The position numbers were made by a program, and so were the translations under genes. Positions 23,986 to 31,733 of a stretch of 37,090 bases of DNA are shown here, one piece after another. The notes beneath the pieces are model-generated. The model was not told the origin of the DNA and did not search any database. It saw only the letters and a program-made list of their open reading frames with translations. The DNA comes from Pygmaiobacter massiliensis (GTDB taxonomy: Bacteria > Bacillota > Clostridia > Oscillospirales > Ruminococcaceae): the NCBI GenBank assembly GCA_022778585.1, contig JALFTI010000023.1, positions 1 to 37,090 of the forward strand. Direction: 5' to 3'. Within the stretch, counting starts at the first letter, position 1; each line of letters starts with the position of its first letter.

Positions 23986-24855
23986 ATGCAACCCAAAAAA
24001 GGGCTGAAAGGCATGCTTTTATACCTGACCATTCTGGTGCTTGTGGTGGTTTTTCTGGCAGGCGCTGTCTTTGTGGCTACCTGGCTGCGGCAAAAAAGCA
24101 GCCGCCAGAATGTTTTTTTGCCCATTTTGCTTTATCACGATATCAACCCAGACCTTTTAAAGAAGAGTGACTATCGTATTCTGCCTTCCCAGCTGGAACA
24201 GGATATTGCCGACATGACAAGCCAGGGCTGGACTCCTGTTTCTCTTTCGGCAGTTATGGACTATGTGAAAACAGGTTCCCGCTTGCCGCCGCAGCCGGTT
24301 TTACTGGTATTTGACGACGGCTACCAAAGCTTTCTCACCTGGGCCTTACCCGTTTTAAAGGAATACCAGGCTCCGGCTGTTTTGTCGATTATTGGAGAAT
24401 ATGCCCAGCAGGCCGAACAAACCCCTGCCGGCATACCGGCCGAATATATGAGCTGGTCGGATCTTCGCAAAGTGCTGCAAACCGGGCTTGTAGAACTGCA
24501 AAGCCACAGCGCCAGCCTGCACCAGTATGGTCAGCGGGTCGGCCTGGAAAAGCTTTTCGGAGAAAGCGCAGAAAAATATACCCAGCTTCTGGTTACGGAC
24601 ATCTACCGCCAACAAACCCTTTTTGCCGACCAGCGGCTGGTTTTGCAGCCTTCATTTGCTTATCCATACGGGGTATACAACCCGTTAGCCGAAGCCGTTT
24701 TGCGCCAGCACGGTGTAAAAGTTACCATGACCAGCACCGAACAGGTCAACCTCATCACCCGTTCAAAAGAAAGCCTTTACCAATTGGGCAGGCTGAACCG
24801 TTCCGCTTACCTTACAAGCGAAGAGGTTCTTTGCTGGATGAGCCAGGCTTTATAA
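23986..24855 (+). CDS. Membrane-anchored polysaccharide deacetylase (PgaB/IcaB-like)
   Basis: 289 residues: one N-terminal membrane anchor (about 10-33), then an NodB-type domain outside the cell. LLYHDI (48-53), VFDDGY (108-113), ELQSHSASLH (170-179, with the two metal His) and FAYPYGVYN are the catalytic motifs of carbohydrate esterase family 4. It would remove N-acetyl groups from the polymer made by the upstream enzyme, adding positive charge for retention at the surface. GGAGG 7 bases before ATG; 12 bases after the glycosyltransferase stop. Confidence 0.9.
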   Translation: MQPKKGLKGMLLYLTILVLVVVFLAGAVFVATWLRQKSSRQNVFLPILLYHDINPDLLKKSDYRILPSQLEQDIADMTSQGWTPVSLSAVMDYVKTGSRLPPQPVLLVFDDGYQSFLTWALPVLKEYQAPAVLSIIGEYAQQAEQTPAGIPAEYMSWSDLRKVLQTGLVELQSHSASLHQYGQRVGLEKLFGESAEKYTQLLVTDIYRQQTLFADQRLVLQPSFAYPYGVYNPLAEAVLRQHGVKVTMTSTEQVNLITRSKESLYQLGRLNRSAYLTSEEVLCWMSQAL

Positions 24856-24874
24856 CGATAAACCCGCAAAACTA

Positions 24875-24913
24875 AAACCCGCCCTGCGGCATCTATCCAC
24901 AGGGCGGGTTTTT
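24875..24913 (+). terminator. Intrinsic terminator of the polysaccharide operon
   Basis: AAACCCGCCCTG pairs with CAGGGCGGGTTT over a 13-base loop, then TT. The stretch to 25088 holds an AT-rich GCTAAAA/TTTTAGC dyad and no gene. Confidence 0.88.
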
Positions 24914-25088
24914 AAATTGACACAAACGCCTTTGTTTTTGCTTTTGTGTACGATTTTTACAAAACATTAAAAGCTAAAAAACACGGCCAATCTATTTTAC
25001 ATCTTTTAGCAAAGCCACCGCAGCCCAATACTGCCCCCTGACCTAAGACAATGGGAACGGAGTGCCAGGCAGTAAGTTTTGCCATCGG

Positions 25089-25739
25089 TCAAATATGAAA
25101 ACACCTGTGCAGGTCCCGGTCATCCCCCAGTACCAACAAGGTACAGTCCGAAGGCAGTACGGTGTCGGGTTTTACTGTCACCGTGGTGAACTTTCCGTCC
25201 TGCTTTATGGCCAGCACATTCACATGGTACCGCCTGCGAATTTCCAGCTGACCAATGGTTTTGCCGGCCCAATCCTCCGGCACAGCCACCTCAAATATGG
25301 AATAGCCGTCGTCCAGTGCAATATAGTCGGATATATGGTCGCAGGTATACCGAATAGCTGTCCAAATGGCCATTTCTTTTTCCGGGTAAACCACCTCGTC
25401 GGCACCGTTGCGCAGTAAAAATTTGGCCTGCACATCCCGCTCGGCACGGGCTATTACCTTTTTAGCGCCCAACTCTTTTAAAAGCGAAGCGGTCTCCAGC
25501 GAACTTTGAAAATCATCGCCAATGGCTACCATGCAAACATCAAAATTGCGTACCCCCAGCGATGCTAAAAATTCTTCCCGGGTACTGTCGCCAATCTGTG
25601 CATTGGTCACAAACGGCAGCACTGTATTCACCCGTTCCTCATCCCGGTCCACCGCCATCACCTGGTGGCCCAATTCGCTCAGCTTCATTGCAATATGGCG
25701 GCCAAACCGCCCTAAGCCGATCAATAAAACTGCTTTCAT
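25089..25739 (-). CDS. ktrA: Potassium channel gating protein KtrA (RCK domains)
   Basis: 216 residues. The RCK_N Rossmann fold begins with LIGLGRFGRHIA (6-17), which binds ATP/ADP/NAD, and ends near VVYPEKEMA. An RCK_C domain follows from about residue 140, the usual site for c-di-AMP in Firmicutes. It forms the cytoplasmic octameric ring that gates KtrB. AGGAG lies 6 bases before ATG; 22 bases downstream of ktrB in the same operon. Confidence 0.95.
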   Translation of the reverse strand: MKAVLLIGLGRFGRHIAMKLSELGHQVMAVDRDEERVNTVLPFVTNAQIGDSTREEFLASLGVRNFDVCMVAIGDDFQSSLETASLLKELGAKKVIARAERDVQAKFLLRNGADEVVYPEKEMAIWTAIRYTCDHISDYIALDDGYSIFEVAVPEDWAGKTIGQLEIRRRYHVNVLAIKQDGKFTTVTVKPDTVLPSDCTLLVLGDDRDLHRCFHI

Positions 25740-25761
25740 ACCTTCTCCTCTTTCATGTTGC

Positions 25762-27105
25762 TCAGCCCACCGTAATCCATTCCTGCGGCAGCTTTGCGTT
25801 TGTATTTTTTAAATTCGACCATGTTCCGAAAATTAAGGTCATCCCGCCGACCCGTCCAAAAAACATTAGAGCAATCAAAATAAAATGGCTCAGGCTGCCA
25901 AGGGTAGGGGTAAGCCCCAACGAAAGCCCCACTGTTCCAATGGCCGATGCCGTCTCAAACAGGCAGGGCAAAAGCGGCAATTGCTCTACCTGGCTGATCA
26001 CAAGCCCTCCTGTAAAAAACAAAACCAGGTACAGCATAAAAATAGCCGACGCTTGCCGCACAGCCTGTTCGGCCACGCGGCGGCCAAAAAACTGCGCGCT
26101 TTCCTGGCGGGAAAATACTGCCAGCGCCCCCGCCAGCATAATGGCAAAGGTCGTGGTTTTCATACCGCCGGCGGTAGAGCCCGGTGAACCGCCAATCAGC
26201 ATCAGCACCATCATTATCGCCTTGCCGGACTCGGTCATTTGGGTCAGGTCTGCTGTGTTAAAACCGGCCGTGCGGGGGGTAATGGCCTGAAACAGAGAAA
26301 GCCATATCCGCTGTTTCAGCGGCGCATAGGAAAATTCAAACAAGAAAAAGTATACCGTCGGCAGCACGATCAAAAGTCCCGTCACCGACAAAATCACCTT
26401 ACTTTGCATGCGATATTTATGCAGGTGAAACCGGTGGTTGCGAATATCATCCCAGGTGAGAAAGCCAATACCACCCACCACAATCAACGCAAGAATAACC
26501 GCCTGAACAAGCGAATGGTCCACATACCCGGTTAAGGAAGAAAACGGAGCCTTTTCTCTTCCCATCAGGTCAAAACCGGCATTGCAGAAGGCCGATATTG
26601 CATGAAACAGCGCATACCAACAGCCCTTGACCAAACCAAATTGCCCACAAAATTCAATCGCCAGCATAGCGGCCGCACACAGCTCTATCATCAGCGTCAT
26701 TTTTAAAATAAAGTCAGTCAGCCGCACAATTCCACCTACATTAGGCGCCGCAATTGCTTCCTGCATGGTACTGCGCTGGGCCAGGTTAATTTTTCTGCCC
26801 GAAAGGATGGCAAAAGCACCTGCCACCGTCACCACCCCGAGCCCGCCGATCTGAATTAAAGCTAAAATAACCCCCTGCCCAAATAAAGACCAATAGCAAG
26901 CGGTATCGTACACTACCAGCCCGGTAACGCACACCGCAGAGGTTGCCGTAAAAAGTGCATCTTCAAACGGGGTCCATACGCCCTGCTGGGAGGAAATGGG
27001 CAGCATTAACAGAAAGCTGCCTGCCAAAATAACTGCTAAAAAACCGAAAAGAATAACCCGGAACGGAGATTTATATTTTTTCTGCCTTAAACTCCACGCA
27101 GACAT
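25762..27105 (-). CDS. ktrB: Potassium uptake channel KtrB (TrkH family)
   Basis: 447 residues with the four MPM repeats. The selectivity-filter loops are recognisable as TSAVCVTGLVV, ISAFCNAGFDLM, ITPRTAGFNTAD and SAIGTVGLSLG, each with the central glycine. With KtrA it forms the sodium-dependent high-affinity K+ uptake system in the cell membrane. AAGGAG lies about 10 bases before ATG. The upstream region carries palindromes (27147-27172) but no c-di-AMP riboswitch that I can recognise. Confidence 0.95.
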   Translation of the reverse strand: MSAWSLRQKKYKSPFRVILFGFLAVILAGSFLLMLPISSQQGVWTPFEDALFTATSAVCVTGLVVYDTACYWSLFGQGVILALIQIGGLGVVTVAGAFAILSGRKINLAQRSTMQEAIAAPNVGGIVRLTDFILKMTLMIELCAAAMLAIEFCGQFGLVKGCWYALFHAISAFCNAGFDLMGREKAPFSSLTGYVDHSLVQAVILALIVVGGIGFLTWDDIRNHRFHLHKYRMQSKVILSVTGLLIVLPTVYFFLFEFSYAPLKQRIWLSLFQAITPRTAGFNTADLTQMTESGKAIMMVLMLIGGSPGSTAGGMKTTTFAIMLAGALAVFSRQESAQFFGRRVAEQAVRQASAIFMLYLVLFFTGGLVISQVEQLPLLPCLFETASAIGTVGLSLGLTPTLGSLSHFILIALMFFGRVGGMTLIFGTWSNLKNTNAKLPQEWITVG

Positions 27106-27146
27106 CTGCCTTTCGCTCCTTTACCATGCTGTGCCCATTACGGCCG

Positions 27147-27172
27147 TTTTGCACAATGCAAAAGTGCACTTT
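27147..27172. promoter_or_regulatory. Overlapping palindromes upstream of ktrB
   Basis: TTTTGCA-CAA-TGCAAAA (27147-27163) overlaps the perfect 12-bp palindrome AAAGTGCACTTT (27161-27172), 42-67 bases upstream of the ktrB start on the leader side. The rest of 27106-27431 is AT-rich non-coding sequence with a possible -10 (TATATA, minus strand) near 27215. Confidence 0.4.
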
Positions 27173-27431
27173 CACACCTTGCCTCGCTGCTTTTTCACCT
27201 TGCAAAAAGCGCTTATATACCGGCCATTTCATTTGGGCTTAAAGCGGCATCAGCCGTTGCTATTGTGCCCGCTCTTATGAACTTCCAGTCTTTTTGTACA
27301 AGCTTATCCGCTTATGTTCTTATAAAAACATTTGTATTTTAAAATACCGGCAAACCAATATAGCAATATAGCAAAAAAAGCATATGGATGCAAGTCATTT
27401 GCGCATAATTTGCGTCTTTTTTAAAAAAGCA

Positions 27432-27459
27432 TTGACAAACCCCAAAATTGGAGTATACT
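27432..27459 (+). promoter_or_regulatory. Promoter of the type III glutamine synthetase gene
   Basis: Consensus TTGACA, 16 bases, TATACT. The transcript should begin near 27465, only a few bases before the hexaloop hairpin. Confidence 0.8.
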
Positions 27460-27468
27460 ACACCACAT

Positions 27469-27484
27469 GAAGCAACGGCGCTTC
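27469..27484 (+). promoter_or_regulatory. ANTAR-type antiterminator hairpin, type III GS leader
   Basis: GAAGC pairs with GCTTC around hexaloop AACGGC (27474-27479), which has A at position 1 and G at position 4. The 3' arm and half of the loop are also the 5' arm of the terminator at 27476, so the two folds exclude each other. Confidence 0.7.
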
Positions 27485-27515
27485 GGGTAAAACCCGAAGC
27501 GCCGCTTCTTTTTTT
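27476..27515 (+). terminator. Leader attenuator of the type III GS gene
   Basis: CGGCGCTTCGGGT, loop AAA, ACCCGAAGCGCCG (13 perfect pairs), then CTTCTTTTTTT. It lies between promoter and ribosome site, so it must be read through for expression. A seven-codon frame MKQRRFG overlaps it (27467-27490) without a ribosome site. Confidence 0.9.
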
Positions 27516-27560
27516 AGGCCAAAAGCACAGCTAACGGCCAACAACAAAGGAGGATTTTCT

Positions 27561-29660
27561 ATGGCAAAGCAAATTCCGCAGCTGTACGGCAGCCTTGTTT
27601 TTACCGATAAGGTTATGCGCGACAAGCTTCCCAAGGATGTATACCGCGCCCTGCGCAAAACAATCGACAATAACCAGCCGCTGGAGCTTGGCATGGCCAA
27701 TTCGGTGGCCGTTGCCCTGAAGGACTGGGCCGTAGAAAATGGCGCCACCCATTATACCCACTGGTTTCAGCCCATGACCGGCTTCACCGCCGAAAAGCAT
27801 GACAGCTTTATTTCGCCGGTGGAAGGCGGGCAGGTCATTATGGACTTTTCCGGCAAGGAGCTGGTGCGGGGCGAACCCGATGCTTCCAGTTTTCCCTCCG
27901 GCGGACTGCGCGCCACCTTTGAAGCCCGCGGCTATACTGCCTGGGACCCTTCCAGCCCTGCTTTCATCAAGGACGGTACCCTTTACATTCCCACAGCGTT
28001 CTGCTCCTACAGCGGGGAAGCGCTGGATAAAAAGACCCCGCTTTTGCGCTCCATGGAAGCTTTAAGCCGGGAAGCCGTAAAGGTGCTGCATCTTTTGGGG
28101 CAAACGGATGTGACCAATGTTTCCACCACCGTTGGCACCGAACAGGAATACTTTTTGGTGGATAAAGAACTGTTTTTAAAGCGCAAGGACCTGGTGTTCA
28201 CCGGCCGTACCCTGCTGGGCGCACCGGCGCCCAAAGGCCAGGAGCTGGAAGACCATTACTTTGGCACCCTTAAACCCCGCATTGCCGCCTTTATGCACGA
28301 ACTGGACGAAGAGCTTTGGAAGCTTGGTATTCCCGCTAAAACCAAACACAACGAGGTTGCCCCCGCCCAGCACGAGCTGGCGCCCGTTTTTGAAACCGCA
28401 AACATTGCCGCCGACCACAACCAGCTGACCATGGAAGTGATGAAAAAGGTAGCAGACAAACACGGCCTTGCCTGTCTTCTGCACGAAAAACCCTTCGAGG
28501 GCATTAATGGTTCGGGCAAGCACAACAACTGGTCCATGATCACCAATACCGGCATAAACCTTTTATACCCGGGCAAAACTCCTGCCGAAAACACCCAATT
28601 TCTCATCTTTTTGTCGGCAGTAATCAAAGCAGTGGACGAATACGCCGACCTGATGCGCATTTCGGTGGCAACCGCCGGCAATGACCACCGGCTGGGCGGC
28701 AACGAAGCGCCGCCGGCCATTGTATCAATCTTTTTGGGCGACGAGCTGACCGCTGTTTTCCGCTCTATTGAGGAAGACACCTATTTTGGCCGGCAGCAAA
28801 AGTCCCCCATGGAGATTGGTGCCACGGTAATTCCCCGCTTTTTTAAGGATACCACCGACCGCAACCGTACCAGCCCCTTCGCCTTTACCGGGCAGAAATT
28901 TGAATTTCGTATGCCTGGTTCTTCGCTTTCCGCTTCGGGCCCCAATGTGGTGTTAAACACCGCGGTAGCCGAAGCGCTGCGCCAGTTTTACGAAAAATTA
29001 AAGGACACCCCTGCCGACCAGATGGACCAGGCGGTGCACGAGCTGGTAAAACGGGCAATCAGCAAACACAAGCGGGTAATCTTCAACGGCAACGGCTATA
29101 CCGATGATTGGGTGCAGGAGGCCAAAAAGCGCGGTCTTTATAACCTTGCCTCCACCCCCGAGGCTCTGGCCCATTTTACCGACCAAAAAAATATCGACCT
29201 GTTCACCCGCCACCATATCTTTACCGAACAGGAGATCTTCTCGCGCTACTGCATTTTGCTGGAAAGCTATAACAAAACGGTCCACCTGGAAGCAAAAACC
29301 CTGCAATCTATGGTTCGCCAGGAATTTTTGCCCGCCCTTTTGCGGTACCAGTGTGAAGTGGCTAACTGCATTATCAGCCAAAAAGAGGCTTGCCCCACCC
29401 TTGCCTGCCCGGCGCAAAGCACCCTTTTAGAACAGCTTGCAGCGGCCTACCAACAACTTACGCAGTGCACCGATACCCTGTGCAAAGACCTTGCACAGGC
29501 CGAGCAGATCTCGGAAGATATGCCTGCCGCGCGTTTTTATCACGATACTATTTTGCCGGATATGCTGGCTGTGCGCCACAGCGCCGATGCGATTGAACCG
29601 GATTTGCCCGAAGGGCTTTTGGGTTATCCCAATTACGAAGCGCTTTTGTTCTCTGTGTAA
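27561..29660 (+). CDS. glnN: Type III glutamine synthetase
   Basis: 699 residues, the size of the GSIII class, much larger than GlnA. Class landmarks: FSGKELVRGEPDASSFPSGGLR (96-117, split), TVGTEQEYFLV with metal-binding Glu (190-200), NEVAPAQHELAP (264-275), NGSGKHNNWS (316-325) and AGNDHRLGGNEAPP (372-385). It makes glutamine from glutamate, ammonia and ATP. AAAGGAGG lies 8 bases before ATG. The leader terminator and hexaloop hairpin imply ANTAR-controlled antitermination. Two different GS enzymes stand in this window, this one and the gene at 31734. Confidence 0.96.
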   Translation: MAKQIPQLYGSLVFTDKVMRDKLPKDVYRALRKTIDNNQPLELGMANSVAVALKDWAVENGATHYTHWFQPMTGFTAEKHDSFISPVEGGQVIMDFSGKELVRGEPDASSFPSGGLRATFEARGYTAWDPSSPAFIKDGTLYIPTAFCSYSGEALDKKTPLLRSMEALSREAVKVLHLLGQTDVTNVSTTVGTEQEYFLVDKELFLKRKDLVFTGRTLLGAPAPKGQELEDHYFGTLKPRIAAFMHELDEELWKLGIPAKTKHNEVAPAQHELAPVFETANIAADHNQLTMEVMKKVADKHGLACLLHEKPFEGINGSGKHNNWSMITNTGINLLYPGKTPAENTQFLIFLSAVIKAVDEYADLMRISVATAGNDHRLGGNEAPPAIVSIFLGDELTAVFRSIEEDTYFGRQQKSPMEIGATVIPRFFKDTTDRNRTSPFAFTGQKFEFRMPGSSLSASGPNVVLNTAVAEALRQFYEKLKDTPADQMDQAVHELVKRAISKHKRVIFNGNGYTDDWVQEAKKRGLYNLASTPEALAHFTDQKNIDLFTRHHIFTEQEIFSRYCILLESYNKTVHLEAKTLQSMVRQEFLPALLRYQCEVANCIISQKEACPTLACPAQSTLLEQLAAAYQQLTQCTDTLCKDLAQAEQISEDMPAARFYHDTILPDMLAVRHSADAIEPDLPEGLLGYPNYEALLFSV

Positions 29661-29703
29661 TAGCGGGCCAAACACTTGGTTCGGCTTTTGGCAAAACCTG
29701 CAA

Positions 29704-29732
29704 TTGACAAACGCAAAAGCCGCCGTTATAAT
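29704..29732 (+). promoter_or_regulatory. Promoter of pyrG
   Basis: Perfect consensus TTGACA, 17 bases, TATAAT. The inverted repeat GGCTTTTG/CAAAAGCC (29683-29690, 29714-29721) brackets the -35 box. Confidence 0.88.
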
Positions 29733-29747
29733 GTAATACCGTTCATT

Positions 29748-29770
29748 GTATAGGACAAAGGCGTCCATAC
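29748..29770 (+). promoter_or_regulatory. ANTAR-type antiterminator hairpin, pyrG leader
   Basis: GTAT-A-GGAC pairs with GTCC-ATAC (one bulged A) around hexaloop AAAGGC (29757-29762). Its 3' arm is the 5' arm of the terminator at 29761. Confidence 0.7.
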
Positions 29771-29817
29771 CGTTTTCCCGCTTTTTGCGGGCCGGTATGG
29801 GCGCTTTTTCCTTTTTT
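29761..29817 (+). terminator. Leader attenuator of pyrG
   Basis: GCGTCCATACCG (29761-29772) pairs with CGGTATGGGCGC (29793-29804), with an inner CCCGC-TTTTT-GCGGG hairpin, then TTTTTCCTTTTTT. The ribosome site follows within 10 bases. The start of the transcript does not look like the GGGC of Bacillus pyrG, so reiterative-G control is not indicated. Confidence 0.88.
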
Positions 29818-29836
29818 AAAAATGGGAGGAAACAAA

Positions 29837-31441
29837 ATGGCAACCAAACATATTTTTGTGACCGGCGGCGTGGTTTCCGGCCTGGGCAAGGGGATCAGCG
29901 CTGCAAGCCTGGGCCGGCTTTTAAAGCAGCGTGGGCTTAAGGTAGCCGCCCAAAAACTGGACCCCTATGTGAATGTGGACCCCGGCACCATGAGCCCCTA
30001 CCAGCACGGAGAGGTGTTTGTGACCGAGGACGGCGTGGAGACCGACCTGGACCTTGGCCACTACGAACGGTTTATTGACGAAGACCTGAACCGACTTTCC
30101 AACCTGACCAGCGGACGGGTGTACTGGAATGTGCTGCACAAGGAACGGGCGGGTGAATACCTGGGCCGCACGGTGCAGATTATTCCCCATGTAACCGACG
30201 AAATTAAAGCATTTATCACCGGCCTTGGAGAATATACCGGCGCCGATGTGGTGATTACCGAGATTGGCGGCACCATTGGCGACATTGAAAGCCAGCCGTT
30301 TTTGGAGGCCATTCGCCAGTTAAGCCGTGAAGTTGGGCGCGAAAACTGCATGTTTTTGCATGTAGTGCTGGTACCTTACCTGAAATGCTCGGGCGAACAC
30401 AAAACCAAACCGGCCCAGCACTCGGTACACGAGCTGCAAAGCATGGGCATTATGCCGGATGTCATTATTGCCCGCTGCGACGAACCCTTGGAAGAAGGCA
30501 TTCTGCAGAAGCTTGCTGCCTTCTGCAATGTCACCCCCGACTGCGTCATCGAAAACCGTACGCTGGACAGTCTTTATCAGGTACCGCTTATGCTGCACGA
30601 AGCAAAGCTGGACCAGATTGTCTGCGACCGGCTGGGCCTAATTGCCCCGCTGCCTGACCTGTTCGAATGGCAGGCCATGTGCCGGCGCATCAGCAGCCTG
30701 CACCGGACGGCCACCATAGCTATGGTGGGCAAGTATGTGGAACTGCACGACGCCTACCTTTCGGTGGTGGAAGCGCTGCGCCACGGCGGCTACCAAAACG
30801 ACGCGTCGGTCAACATCCGGTGGGTGGACTCGGAGCATTTAACAAGCGAAAACCTTGCCGACAAGCTTGCCGGAGTGGATGGCATTCTGGTGCCCGGCGG
30901 CTTTGGCCAGCGCGGGGTGGAAGGCATGATTTTGGCGGCAGGTTATGCCCGTCAGCACAAGCTGCCTTACCTTGGCATCTGCCTTGGTATGCAGATCGCC
31001 GTTATTGAAGCAGCCCGTTCGCTTGCAGGCCTTGCCGACGCAAACTCCCGCGAATTTGCCCCCGAAAGCCCCCACTGCGTCATTGACCTGATGGCAGATC
31101 AGCAGGGAAACCTGCCCAAGGGCGGCACCATGCGGTTAGGTGCTTATCCCTGCTGCCTTGTCCAGGCAAGCCGCCTGCAGCAGATCTACCGCCAGGACCA
31201 GGTGGCAGAACGCCACCGCCACCGCTACGAGGTGAATAACGACTACCGCGAAACCCTGCACAAGGCCGGGCTTACCTTCGGCGGCCTTTCGCCCGATGGC
31301 CGGCTGGTGGAATCGGTGGAATACACAAACCATCCATTTTTTGTGGGGGTACAGTACCATCCGGAATTTAAAAGTCGGCCAAACCGTCCTCACCCGCTGT
31401 TTGCAGCCTTTATAAAGGCCTGTTTGCAGGGGCAAAAATAA
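29837..31441 (+). CDS. pyrG: CTP synthase
   Basis: 534 residues, normal length. The synthetase domain starts with [13 protein letters not shown] (7-19). The glutamine amidotransferase domain has PGGFGQRG (353-360), nucleophile Cys382 in YLGICLGMQ, and the His508/Glu510 pair in QYHPEF. It converts UTP to CTP with ATP and glutamine as nitrogen donor, so it is a glutamine consumer placed between two glutamine synthetases. ATG 29837 has GGGAGGA 6 bases upstream. The leader carries a terminator and the same hexaloop hairpin as its neighbours. No clear terminator follows it. Confidence 0.97.
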   Translation: MATKHIFVTGGVVSGLGKGISAASLGRLLKQRGLKVAAQKLDPYVNVDPGTMSPYQHGEVFVTEDGVETDLDLGHYERFIDEDLNRLSNLTSGRVYWNVLHKERAGEYLGRTVQIIPHVTDEIKAFITGLGEYTGADVVITEIGGTIGDIESQPFLEAIRQLSREVGRENCMFLHVVLVPYLKCSGEHKTKPAQHSVHELQSMGIMPDVIIARCDEPLEEGILQKLAAFCNVTPDCVIENRTLDSLYQVPLMLHEAKLDQIVCDRLGLIAPLPDLFEWQAMCRRISSLHRTATIAMVGKYVELHDAYLSVVEALRHGGYQNDASVNIRWVDSEHLTSENLADKLAGVDGILVPGGFGQRGVEGMILAAGYARQHKLPYLGICLGMQIAVIEAARSLAGLADANSREFAPESPHCVIDLMADQQGNLPKGGTMRLGAYPCCLVQASRLQQIYRQDQVAERHRHRYEVNNDYRETLHKAGLTFGGLSPDGRLVESVEYTNHPFFVGVQYHPEFKSRPNRPHPLFAAFIKACLQGQK

Positions 31442-31611
31442 CGATATGTTTTTGTAAACACACACATCTGCCTTCCGCTTTTTTAAATGCTATCTTTTGC
31501 CTTATTTTGCCAAATACCCAAAACAGCCCTTGGTGGCGGGCAGCGAAGAGCCTTGCGGTCTTTCTTTTAATCTGCCCGCCAGGCGGCCAAAAACAAATTT
31601 TCCGCTTTTTC

Positions 31612-31640
31612 TTGACGAACCTGCACACGGGCGCTATAAT
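31612..31640 (+). promoter_or_regulatory. Promoter of glnA
   Basis: TTGACG, 17 bases, TATAAT. A 10-bp inverted repeat, TGGCGGGCAG/CTGCCCGCCA (31534-31543, 31572-31581), lies upstream; the rest of 31442-31611 is non-coding. Confidence 0.85.
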
Positions 31641-31653
31641 GAATGCCGTTAAA

Positions 31654-31670
31654 GACGGCAAAGGCGCTGC
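31654..31670 (+). promoter_or_regulatory. ANTAR-type antiterminator hairpin, glnA leader
   Basis: G-A-CGGC pairs with GCTG-C (one G-U pair, one bulge) around hexaloop AAAGGC (31660-31665). It overlaps the terminator's 5' arm. A competing hairpin GCCGT-TAAAG-ACGGC lies just upstream (31645-31659). The stem is the weakest of the four. Confidence 0.6.
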
Positions 31671-31709
31671 GCTTTCACCCCCAAAGGTGGCGCAGCGCCC
31701 TTTGCTTTT
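31660..31709 (+). terminator. Leader attenuator of glnA
   Basis: GGCGCTGCGC (31663-31672) pairs with GCGCAGCGCC (31690-31699), extended by CACC/GGTG inside, then CTTTGCTTTT. Confidence 0.85.
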
Positions 31710-31733
31710 ACCAGTATTTCAAGGAGGTCTGTC

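Noticed and set aside
25562-26290. Plus-strand frame of 242 codons opposite ktrA/ktrB
   Set aside because: Antisense shadow; both minus-strand genes have intact motifs and ribosome sites.
29733-29760. Bacillus-style pyrG control by reiterative G addition
   Set aside because: The predicted transcript start is not GGGC; the leader instead carries the hexaloop/terminator switch.
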